From the NCBI GenBank assembly GCA_023405705.1, contig JAEXXR010000624.1, forward strand, positions 1-6,269: a stretch of 6,269 nucleotides of DNA. The letters run 5' to 3'. Source of the DNA: Actinomycetes bacterium (lineage in GTDB: Bacteria > Actinomycetota > Thermoleophilia > Solirubrobacterales > Solirubrobacteraceae). The position numbers were made by a program, and so were the translations under genes. This document shows, in pieces, positions 1-5,588 of this stretch (positions are counted from its first letter, which is position 1; the number at the start of each line of letters is the position of its first letter). The notes beneath the pieces are model-generated. The model was not told the origin of the DNA and made no database searches. It saw only the letters and a list, made by a program, of their open reading frames with translations.

Positions 1-11
1 GCTCCTGCGGG

Positions 12-39
12 GCGGCACGGCGGCTCGCCGCCGCGCCGC
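12..39 (-). terminator. Hairpin just after the AsnC-type regulator gene; candidate terminator
   Basis: Read on the minus strand, two bases after the regulator stop codon, a 12-bp stem (arms 39-28 and 23-12) closes on the four-base loop CGAG. Eleven pairs are Watson-Crick and one (34/17) is a G-U wobble in the minus-strand RNA. On the plus strand the same position is an A-C mismatch, so the structure is better in the direction of the regulator. No T-run follows, so it is not a classical intrinsic terminator. Actinobacterial terminators often lack the U-tract, but GC-rich hairpins also arise by chance in such DNA. Confidence 0.45.
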
Positions 40-41
40 GC

Positions 42-536
42 TCAGCCCCTGCGCGGCGGCAGCTGGCCGTGCTCGAAGCTCTGCTTCGTCAGCTTCAGGT
101 AGACGAAGGTGTCGGTCGTGACGACGCCGTCGAGCGAGCGCATCCGCTCGATCATGTCGAGCAGGTGGTCGTGGTCGGTGCAGACCAGCTCGACGAGCAG
201 GTCGAACTGACCGGCGACGACGACCACGTACGACACCTCCTCCTGCTCGCCCAGCTCCTCGGCGACCTGCTGCGGCCGCCCGCTCGTCTTGACGCCGACC
301 ATCGCCATCGCGTCGAAGCCGAGCGCGAGCGGGTTGGTGACGCCGACGACGTCGAGCACGCCGGCCTCCGACAGCCGCTCGTAGCGGTTGCGGATCGTCC
401 CCTCGGCGACGTTCAGCTTGCGCGCGATGTTGCGGAACGACTCGCGCCCGTCGGCCTGCAGGGCGGCGACGACGGCGCGGTCGAGGTCGTCGAGCGTCGC
501 TCTGCCGGCGATGCCGGTGGTTTTCCGGTCGGCCAT
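42..536 (-). CDS. Lrp/AsnC family transcriptional regulator
   Basis: The 164-residue product has the normal length and layout of the Lrp/AsnC family. An N-terminal winged helix-turn-helix spans about residues 15-65 (LDDLDRAVVAALQADGR, then a recognition helix around VAEGTIRNRYERL). A C-terminal RAM effector/oligomerisation domain spans about 72-150. The GQFD segment at 109-112 fits the loop that binds the small ligand in this family. ATG at 536 is chosen because it gives the family-typical N-terminus; an upstream in-frame ATG at 605 would add 23 non-conserved residues across the divergent promoter region. No Shine-Dalgarno sequence precedes it, while a TAGCAT box ends 7 bases upstream, suggesting a leaderless mRNA. 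The gene is divergent from the dehydrogenase/aminotransferase operon, so it probably controls that operon and itself in response to an amine or amino-acid pathway compound. Family assignment is firm; ligand and targets are inferred. Confidence 0.93.
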   Translation of the reverse strand: MADRKTTGIAGRATLDDLDRAVVAALQADGRESFRNIARKLNVAEGTIRNRYERLSEAGVLDVVGVTNPLALGFDAMAMVGVKTSGRPQQVAEELGEQEEVSYVVVVAGQFDLLVELVCTDHDHLLDMIERMRSLDGVVTTDTFVYLKLTKQSFEHGQLPPRRG

Positions 537-543
537 GGCGGCG

Positions 544-549
544 ATGCTA
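544..549 (-). promoter_or_regulatory. Candidate -10 box for a leaderless regulator transcript
   Basis: The minus-strand hexamer TAGCAT matches the actinobacterial TAnnnT -10 pattern. Only 7 bases separate it from the ATG at 536, so transcription would start at or next to the A of the start codon. That agrees with the lack of any Shine-Dalgarno-like sequence. No convincing -35 element is visible. Confidence 0.4.
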
Positions 550-573
550 TCTGAAGCGGTCGAAACTGATCGC

Positions 574-605
574 ATGCGCAGTGAAGTTCGCTGGCAAGTG
601 CGCAT
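574..605. promoter_or_regulatory. Inverted repeat ATGCGCA-N18-TGCGCAT; candidate AsnC-type operator
   Basis: The arms ATGCGCA (574-580) and TGCGCAT (599-605) are perfect inverted copies separated by 18 bases, with arm centres about 25 bp apart. CAGTG (579-583) also recurs inverted as CACTG at 610-614. The site sits in the divergent promoter region, about 38-69 bp upstream of the regulator start and overlapping the weak operon promoter. This is a suitable position for a Lrp/AsnC protein binding multiple half-sites. The match is seen directly; its function is inferred. Confidence 0.35.
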
Positions 606-653
606 TCATCACTGTATGGTGGTCATGGGTACGCAAACCGCAACCTTGTACTG

Positions 654-660
654 AGAGAGG
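654..660 (+). promoter_or_regulatory. Ribosome binding site of the aldehyde dehydrogenase gene
   Basis: The purine run AGAGAGG lies 6 bases before the GTG at 667. It fixes that GTG as the start of the dehydrogenase and supports the non-ATG choice. Confidence 0.7.
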
Positions 661-666
661 CTTTCC

Positions 667-2127
667 GTGGCGTCCACCACACCGAGCACCACCTTCCGCA
701 ACTCCGTCGGCGGCCAGCAGGTCGACGCCGTCGAGGGCGGGACGCGCGAGATCGTCAACCCTGCGACGGGCGCCGTGATCGCGACCGTGCCCGAGGGCAC
801 CGCGGCCGACGTCGAGCGCGCGGTGGAGGCCGCGAAGGCGGCCAAGCGCGAGTGGCTCGACGCGACCCCCGGCGAGCGCGCGACCGTGCTGCTCGCGATG
901 GCCGACGTGATGGACGCCGCGACCGACGAGCTGGGCGGCCTGGAGTCGGCCAACACCGGCAAGCCGCTGCAGATGGCGAAGGACGAGGTGACCGCCTCGG
1001 CCGACCTGCTGCGCTTCTACGCCGGCACCGCCCGCAACCTCGAGGGCAAGTCGGCCGGCGAGTACATCAAGGGCTACACGTCGATGATCCGCCGCGAGCC
1101 GATCGGCATCGTCGCCGGCATCGCGCCGTGGAACTACCCGCTCAACATGGCGGCGTGGAAGATGGGCCCGGCGCTGTCGGCCGGCAACGTCCAGATCCTC
1201 AAGCCGGCCGAGGGCACGCCGCTGTCGCTGCTGCGCTTCGCCGAGCTGGCCGCCGACGTGATCCCGGCCGGCGTGCTCAACGTCGTCACCGGTGACGGCC
1301 CGAACGTCGGCGCCCCGCTGTCGACCGACCGCGCGATCGGCCTCGTCTCGCTGACCGGCGACGTGCGCACCGGCAAGACGGTCGCGCGCGCCGCCGCCGA
1401 CAACCTCACGCGCGTCCACCTCGAGCTGGGCGGCAAGGCGCCGGTCGTCGTGCTCGACGACGCCGACCTCGACCTGACCGCCGCCGCGATCCGCGTCGCC
1501 GGCTACGCCAACTCCGGCCAGGACTGCACCGCCGGCACGCGTGTCATCGCCACCAAGAAGGTCTACGACGCGCTGCTGGAGAAGCTCGTCCCCGCCGTCG
1601 CGTCGCTGAAGGTCGGCGACCCGGCCGAGGGCGACGCGATCGAGATGGGGCCGGTCATCTCCGCCCGCCAGCAGGAGCGCGTGCTCGGCTTCCTCGACCG
1701 CGCGACCTCCGCGGGCGCGGAGATCGCCACGGGCGGCGGCAGCGACGTCGGCCCGGCCGGCGGCTCGTTCGTCGTCCCGACGATCGTCACGGGCGCCGCG
1801 CAGGACTCGGACATCATCCAGAACGAGGTCTTCGGCCCCGTCGTCACCGTCCAGCGCGCCGACGACTACGAGCAGGCGCTGGCGTGGGCCAACGACTCGC
1901 GCTACGGCCTCGCGGCCTCCGTCTTCACCGAGAACGTCGGCCGTGCGATGGACGCCTCGCGGCGCCTCGAGTTCGGCTGCGTCTGGGTCAACGACCACCT
2001 CGTCCCGATCACATCCGAGATGCCGCACGGTGGCTTCAAGGAGTCGGGCTACGGCAAGGACATGTCGATCTACTCCATGGAGGAGTACACGCAGATCAAG
2101 CATGTCGCGATTCGGATCGGACACTGA
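667..2127 (+). CDS. patD: 4-Aminobutyraldehyde dehydrogenase (PatD-like), NAD-dependent
   Basis: This is a 486-residue aldehyde dehydrogenase. Visible hallmarks are PWNYP with Asn156, KPAE with Lys179 and Glu182 (a Glu here favours NAD over NADP), the GDVRTG nucleotide loop at 231-236, the general base Glu253 in LELGGK, the nucleophile Cys287 in GQDCTAG, and EVFGPVV with Glu387. The GQDCTA context and the C-terminal SEMPHGG..SGYGKDMS..EYT segment closely resemble E. coli PatD (YdcW) as I recall it. That enzyme oxidises 4-aminobutyraldehyde (1-pyrroline) to GABA in putrescine breakdown. Translation starts at GTG with a good ribosome binding site. The aminotransferase gene begins 3 bases after the stop, so the two are cotranscribed and probably act in succession. 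ALDH membership is certain. The exact aldehyde (4-aminobutyraldehyde, 3-aminopropanal or a longer homologue) is inferred. The protein is cytosolic, with no signal peptide. Confidence 0.93.
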   Translation: MASTTPSTTFRNSVGGQQVDAVEGGTREIVNPATGAVIATVPEGTAADVERAVEAAKAAKREWLDATPGERATVLLAMADVMDAATDELGGLESANTGKPLQMAKDEVTASADLLRFYAGTARNLEGKSAGEYIKGYTSMIRREPIGIVAGIAPWNYPLNMAAWKMGPALSAGNVQILKPAEGTPLSLLRFAELAADVIPAGVLNVVTGDGPNVGAPLSTDRAIGLVSLTGDVRTGKTVARAAADNLTRVHLELGGKAPVVVLDDADLDLTAAAIRVAGYANSGQDCTAGTRVIATKKVYDALLEKLVPAVASLKVGDPAEGDAIEMGPVISARQQERVLGFLDRATSAGAEIATGGGSDVGPAGGSFVVPTIVTGAAQDSDIIQNEVFGPVVTVQRADDYEQALAWANDSRYGLAASVFTENVGRAMDASRRLEFGCVWVNDHLVPITSEMPHGGFKESGYGKDMSIYSMEEYTQIKHVAIRIGH

Positions 2128-2130
2128 GAG

Positions 2131-3522
2131 ATGACTGCCACGAACCCCAGCACCACCGCCGGCCTCGACTACCAGCAGGCCGCCAGAGACCACCTCTGGA
2201 TGCACTTCACGCGCATGAGCGCGTACAACGACGCGCCGGTGCCGATCATCACGCGCGGCGAGGGCTCCTACCTGTGGGACGCCAACGGCAAGCGCTACCT
2301 CGACGGCCTCGCGGGCCTGTTCGCGGTCCAGGTCGGCTACGGCTACGGCGAGGAGATCGGCGAGGCGGCCGCCGCGCAGATGCGCGAGCTGCCCTACTAC
2401 ACGAACTGGTCCTACGCCCACCCGCGCTCGATCGAGCTGGCGAAGAAGGTCGCCGAGCTGGCGCCGGGCGACCTCAACCGCGTCTTCTTCACCTCCGGCG
2501 GCTCCGAGGCCGTCGAGTCGGCGTGGAAGCTCGCGCGCCAGTGGCACACCGCCAACGGCGAGCGCCGCTGGAAGGCCGTCTCGCGCAACGTCGCCTACCA
2601 CGGCTCGTCGCTGGGCGCGCTCTCGATCACCGGCGTCGAGCCGATCCGCAGCCCGTTCGAGCCGCTCGTCCCGCAGGTCGCGCGCGTGCGCAACACGAAC
2701 CGCTTCCGTCGTCCCGAGGGCGAGACCGAGGCGCAGTTCACGCAGTTCCTGCTCGACGAGCTGGAGGAGCGGATCCTCGCCGAGGGCCCCGACACCGTCG
2801 CGATGGTGATCATGGAGCCGGTGCAGAACTCGGGCGGCGCCTTCACGCCGCCGGAGGGCTACTTCCAGGGCGTCCGCGAGATCTGCGACGCGCACGGCAT
2901 CCTGCTCGTCGCCGACGAGGTCATCACCGGCTTCGGCCGCATCGGCGACTGGTTCGCCTCCGGCCGCTACGACATCAAGCCGGACATGATCACCTCCGCC
3001 AAGGGCCTCTCCTCGGCGTACGCGTCGATCGGCGCCGTGATCGCCTCCGACAAGGTCGCCGCCCCGTTCCTGGAGGGCGACGCCACCTACCTGCACGGCA
3101 TCACCTTCGGCGGCCACCCGGTCCAGTCGGCGATCGCGCTGAAGAACATCGAGATCATGGAGCGCGAGCAGCTCCCGCAGAAGGTCCGCTCGACCGAGGA
3201 GCAGTTCCGCGCCACGCTGGCGCCGCTGCTCGACCTGCCGATCGTCGGCGACCTGCGCGGCACCGGCTACTTCTTCGCCGTCGAGCTGGTGAAGGACAAG
3301 GAGACGAACGGCTTCTTCAACGACGAGGAGGCCGAGGACCTGCTGCGCGGCTTCCTCTCCGAGCGCCTCTTCGAGGCCGGCCTGATCTGCCGCGCCGACG
3401 ACCGCGGCGAGCCGGTCGTGCAGATCTCGCCGCCGCTGGTCGCCGACCAGCAGCAGTTCGACGAGATCGCCGGCATCCTCGGCGAGGTCCTCACCGAGGC
3501 CGGCAAGCGCATCGGCCACTAG
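2131..3522 (+). CDS. Class-III PLP-dependent aminotransferase, putrescine/diamine-pyruvate type
   Basis: The 463-residue product has the full class-III omega-aminotransferase pattern. An N-terminal substrate region leads to GEGSYLWDANGKRYLDGLAG. SGGSEA (residues 122-127) binds the PLP phosphate, DEVITGFGR carries Asp262, which pairs with the pyridine nitrogen, TSAKGLSS carries the Schiff-base Lys291, and HGITFGGHP carries Thr325 from the second subunit. The overall pattern resembles Pseudomonas SpuC-type polyamine:pyruvate transaminases. That would feed an aminoaldehyde to the dehydrogenase encoded just upstream. The start is 3 bases after the upstream stop; GGATCGG at 2114-2120, inside the upstream gene, is the only plausible Shine-Dalgarno sequence, and translational coupling is likely. 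Two in-frame TAG codons end the gene (3520-3525). Class and fold are certain. Substrate is inferred from the neighbour; a GABA, beta-alanine or lysine-type amine cannot be excluded. Confidence 0.92.
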   Translation: MTATNPSTTAGLDYQQAARDHLWMHFTRMSAYNDAPVPIITRGEGSYLWDANGKRYLDGLAGLFAVQVGYGYGEEIGEAAAAQMRELPYYTNWSYAHPRSIELAKKVAELAPGDLNRVFFTSGGSEAVESAWKLARQWHTANGERRWKAVSRNVAYHGSSLGALSITGVEPIRSPFEPLVPQVARVRNTNRFRRPEGETEAQFTQFLLDELEERILAEGPDTVAMVIMEPVQNSGGAFTPPEGYFQGVREICDAHGILLVADEVITGFGRIGDWFASGRYDIKPDMITSAKGLSSAYASIGAVIASDKVAAPFLEGDATYLHGITFGGHPVQSAIALKNIEIMEREQLPQKVRSTEEQFRATLAPLLDLPIVGDLRGTGYFFAVELVKDKETNGFFNDEEAEDLLRGFLSERLFEAGLICRADDRGEPVVQISPPLVADQQQFDEIAGILGEVLTEAGKRIGH

Positions 3523-3536
3523 TAGGCCAGCCGACG

Positions 3537-3575
3537 CGCGGCGTGCTCCCCTCGCGACGAGGGGAGCGCGCCGCG
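3537..3575 (+). terminator. Long GC hairpin ending the operon; candidate terminator between convergent genes
   Basis: An 18-bp stem (3537-3554 with 3558-3575) closes on a three-base CGA loop. The inner ten pairs are perfect, and one T-G wobble (3544/3568) occurs when read on the plus strand; on the minus strand it becomes an A-C mismatch. It lies 12 bases after the tandem stops of the aminotransferase and 14 bases beyond the stop of the convergent membrane-protein gene, so it may act in both directions but better for the operon. No T-tract follows. Confidence 0.6.
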
Positions 3576-3589
3576 GCGCGGCGGCCGCG

Positions 3590-4021
3590 TCAGACCGCCT
3601 CGTCCCGCATGCCGTGCACGGCGAGGCCGTAGATCACCAGCATGTCGACCCCGAACAGGGCCAGCGACAGGAACGGATAGGCGGGCAGCATCAGCAGCTG
3701 GGCGATCGCGTTCAGTCCCGCGAAGGCGATGCCGACCCAGACGGCGAGCCCGTTCTGGGCCCACACGCCGAAGGCGCACAGCATCTGCACGCAGCCGATG
3801 ATCAGCGCGACCCAGCCCCATGTCTTGAGGCTGCTGATCACATATTGGGCGTCGTTGACGAAGAAGCTCGAATTGCTGATCGCCGCGATGCCGTAGATGA
3901 TGTTCAGGCAGCCGACGATCGCGAGCATCGTTCCGGCGAAGACGACCCAGCCGCTCAGGTGCGCGTGGGTCGAGACGTCGGAGCGGGCAGGTACGCCGCC
4001 GCCTGAAGCATGGACTCCCAT
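3590..4021 (-). CDS. Small four-helix membrane protein, DUF7144-like
   Basis: The 143-residue product has a polar N-terminus (about 1-23) followed by four hydrophobic segments at about 24-48, 68-88, 91-112 and 115-135, with a short charged tail (MRDEAV). The opening WVVFAGTMLAIVGCLNIIYG and the end LFGVDMLVIYGLAVHG fit the small actinobacterial membrane proteins classed as DUF7144, whose function is unknown to me. The ATG at 4021 is well supported by a strong ribosome binding site; a longer open frame upstream is only high-GC read-through. The gene is transcribed away from the DUF2252 gene and converges on the aminotransferase operon. Its codons are somewhat richer in A/T than those of the neighbours, which is usual for hydrophobic proteins. 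No catalytic motif is visible and no function can be assigned. Confidence 0.85.
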   Translation of the reverse strand: MGVHASGGGVPARSDVSTHAHLSGWVVFAGTMLAIVGCLNIIYGIAAISNSSFFVNDAQYVISSLKTWGWVALIIGCVQMLCAFGVWAQNGLAVWVGIAFAGLNAIAQLLMLPAYPFLSLALFGVDMLVIYGLAVHGMRDEAV

Positions 4022-4177
4022 CGAGTCCTCCAATCGCTCGGGTCCGCCCACGGTCCCACTCCGCGCCGCCGTTCGCCACCGCATTCCGGTGTAGATCCGG
4101 TATGGATCGGCGCCGGTCGCGGTTTGGTGCGGCGACAGCACGGTGACATGGGCCGCCGGGCCTGGCAGAGTGGCGCG
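4022..4177. promoter_or_regulatory. Divergent intergenic region between membrane-protein and DUF2252 genes
   Basis: This 156-bp gap must contain the promoters of both flanking genes. I see no convincing -35/-10 pair on either strand. A small inverted repeat, GATCC-N5-GGATC (4094-4108), includes a TATGGA that could act as a plus-strand -10 box. TTTGGT (4123-4128) with GACATG (4145-4150) is another weak plus-strand possibility. Nothing else structured was noticed. Confidence 0.35.
4026..4031 (-). promoter_or_regulatory. Ribosome binding site of the membrane-protein gene
   Basis: On the minus strand GGAGGA ends 4 bases before the ATG at 4021, a near-perfect Shine-Dalgarno sequence. It fixes the start of the 143-residue protein and rules out the much longer upstream reading frame as its N-terminus. 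Confidence 0.8.
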
Positions 4178-5539
4178 ATGGGAACGATCTCGGCGAAGAC
4201 CTCGACCGACGGCCGCGCGCTGCGCAAGGCGCTTCCGCGCAGCTCCCACGGCGAGTGGGCGCCCGCGCCCGACCGCCCCGACCCGCTCGCGGTGCTGAGC
4301 GCGCAGGAGTCCGACCGCCTGCCGGATCTCGTGCCGCTGCGGCGCGAGCGGATGGCCGCCTCGGCGTTCGCCTTCTTCCGCGGCGCCGCGGACGTGATGG
4401 CGGCCGACCTCGCGCAGACGCCGCAGACCGGCTTCCGCGTGCAGCTGTGCGGCGACGCCCACCTCGCCAACTTCGGCGGCTTCGCGGCCCCGGACCGCAC
4501 GCTCGTCTTCGACGTCAACGACTTCGACGAGACCTCGCCGGGGCCGTGGGAGTGGGACGTCAAGCGGCTGGCCGCGAGCGTCACGATCGCCGGCCGCGAC
4601 CGCGGCTTCGACGAGGCCGAGCGCGAGCGCGCGACGCTCGCGACCGGCCGCGCCTACCGCGAGGCGCTGCGGGAGTTCTGCCAGATGCGCCTGCTCGACC
4701 TGTGGTCGGCGCGCGTCGACCTGGAGGGGACGGTCGAGAAGTGGCGCTCGCGCGCCAGCCGCGACGAGATCGAGCGGTACGAGCGCAACGTCGCCAAGGC
4801 CCACCGCAAGACGAGCCTGCGCGCCTTCGAGAAGCTGACCGAGCGGGTCGACGGGACGGTCCGGATCGTCTCCGACCCGCCGCTGATCGTCCCGATCGAG
4901 GAGACCGAGGCCGGCGGCGCCGCGCCCGAGGTCGACGCCGGGATGCAGGGACTGCTCGACCGCTATCGCGCCAGCGTCGTCGGCGCGACCGCCAACCTGC
5001 TGTCGCGCTACCGCTACGTCCACGCCGCGCGCAAGGTCGTCGGCGTCGGCAGCGTCGGCACGCGCTGCTGGATCATCCTGCTGCTCGGCGAGCGCGACGA
5101 CGACCCGCTCTTCCTGCAGGCGAAGGAGGCCGGACCGTCGGTGCTCGCGCCGTACGCCGGCACCGGCCGCTACCGCCACGGCGGGCGCCGCGTCGTCGAG
5201 GGCCAGTGGCTGATGCAGGCGGCCAGCGACGTGATGCTGGGCTGGCTGACCGTCCCCGCGCCCGACGGCGTCAGACGCGACTTCTACGTGCGTCAGCTGT
5301 GGGACTGGAAGATGTCGGCCGACCTCGACGGGATGGCGCCGACCGCGCTCGCCGCCTACGGCCAGCTGTGCGGCGCGACGCTCGCGCGCGCCCACGCCCG
5401 CTCGGCCGACACGCGGCAGATCGCCGCCTACCTCGGCTCCGGCGACGCCTTCGACCGCGCGCTGGTCCGCTTCGCGGAGCGGTACGCCGACCAGAACGAG
5501 CTCGACCACGCGGCGCTCGTGGCGCAGCTGGACCGCTGA
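4178..5539 (+). CDS. DUF2252 family protein with kinase-like motifs
   Basis: The 453-residue product has DUF2252 (COG4320-type) hallmarks: RRERMAASAFAFFRGAA around 50-67, CGDAHLANFGGF around 91-102, LVFDVNDFDET at 109-119, WEWDVKRLAAS around 125-135, a GQWLMQAASDVMLGW segment and a C-terminal CGATLARAHARS. The spacing D93-x-H95-x-x-N98 followed by D112/D115/D117 resembles the catalytic loop and metal-binding aspartates of aminoglycoside-phosphotransferase/kinase-fold enzymes. A GxGxxG (289-294) and a Lys316 in FLQAKEA come later instead of earlier. The family has no established function that I know of. ATG at 4178 is chosen because conserved family sequence starts shortly after it; in-frame ATGs at 4148 and 4010 would add non-conserved residues. 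Its Shine-Dalgarno sequence is weak (GGCAGAG at 4164-4170). No signal peptide or membrane segment is seen. It is divergent from the membrane-protein gene. Confidence 0.88.
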   Translation: MGTISAKTSTDGRALRKALPRSSHGEWAPAPDRPDPLAVLSAQESDRLPDLVPLRRERMAASAFAFFRGAADVMAADLAQTPQTGFRVQLCGDAHLANFGGFAAPDRTLVFDVNDFDETSPGPWEWDVKRLAASVTIAGRDRGFDEAERERATLATGRAYREALREFCQMRLLDLWSARVDLEGTVEKWRSRASRDEIERYERNVAKAHRKTSLRAFEKLTERVDGTVRIVSDPPLIVPIEETEAGGAAPEVDAGMQGLLDRYRASVVGATANLLSRYRYVHAARKVVGVGSVGTRCWIILLLGERDDDPLFLQAKEAGPSVLAPYAGTGRYRHGGRRVVEGQWLMQAASDVMLGWLTVPAPDGVRRDFYVRQLWDWKMSADLDGMAPTALAAYGQLCGATLARAHARSADTRQIAAYLGSGDAFDRALVRFAERYADQNELDHAALVAQLDR

Positions 5540-5588
5540 GCGGCCGGCGCGCGCAGTCGACAGGGGACGCGCCCGGCGCGCCCCCGGT

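Larger units (their letters stand above)
537..666. promoter_or_regulatory. Divergent regulatory region between regulator and amine-catabolism operon
   Basis: This 130-bp gap must carry promoters for both directions and is visibly less GC-rich than the flanking genes. On the minus strand a -10-like TAGCAT lies at 549-544, 7 bases from the regulator start. On the plus strand a weak pair, CTGGCA at 591-596 and TATGGT at 615-620 (18-bp spacer), could serve the operon with a leader of about 40 bases. An inverted repeat (574-605) lies between the two, in a position where a regulator could affect both. Promoter boxes are by-eye matches and uncertain. Confidence 0.5.

Noticed and set aside
69..554. 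A plus-strand 161-codon frame opposite the AsnC regulator
   Set aside because: It is antisense to a clear helix-turn-helix/RAM-domain gene and has no domain features of its own.
537..605. An upstream start at 605 for the AsnC-type regulator
   Set aside because: It would add 23 non-family residues, cover the divergent promoter and inverted repeat, and lacks a ribosome binding site.
547..3519. A 990-codon open frame on the minus strand across the whole dehydrogenase/aminotransferase operon
   Set aside because: It is antisense to two genes with complete catalytic motifs. Its translation is low-complexity (rich in Arg, Ala, Gly, Asp, Val, Leu) with no domain, as expected from GC-rich third positions.
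1884..3632. A 582-codon plus-strand open frame overlapping the end of the dehydrogenase and all of the aminotransferase
   Set aside because: It is out of frame with both motif-bearing genes, rich in Arg and Pro, and shows no recognisable domain; high-GC shadow frame.
4010..4177. A longer N-terminus for the DUF2252 protein starting at 4010 or 4148
   Set aside because: The extra residues look non-conserved, and a start at 4010 would overlap the divergent membrane-protein gene and its ribosome binding site.
4022..5509. A long minus-strand extension of the membrane-protein frame, giving a 639-residue protein
   Set aside because: The upstream part is antisense to the DUF2252 gene and low-complexity. 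A strong GGAGGA site 4 bases before the ATG at 4021 marks the real start.
5546..5582. A possible terminator hairpin between the convergent DUF2252 and SDR genes
   Set aside because: Only 6-7 bp stems with 16-23-base loops can be drawn, and there are competing pairings within an almost pure G/C stretch; not distinguishable from chance.
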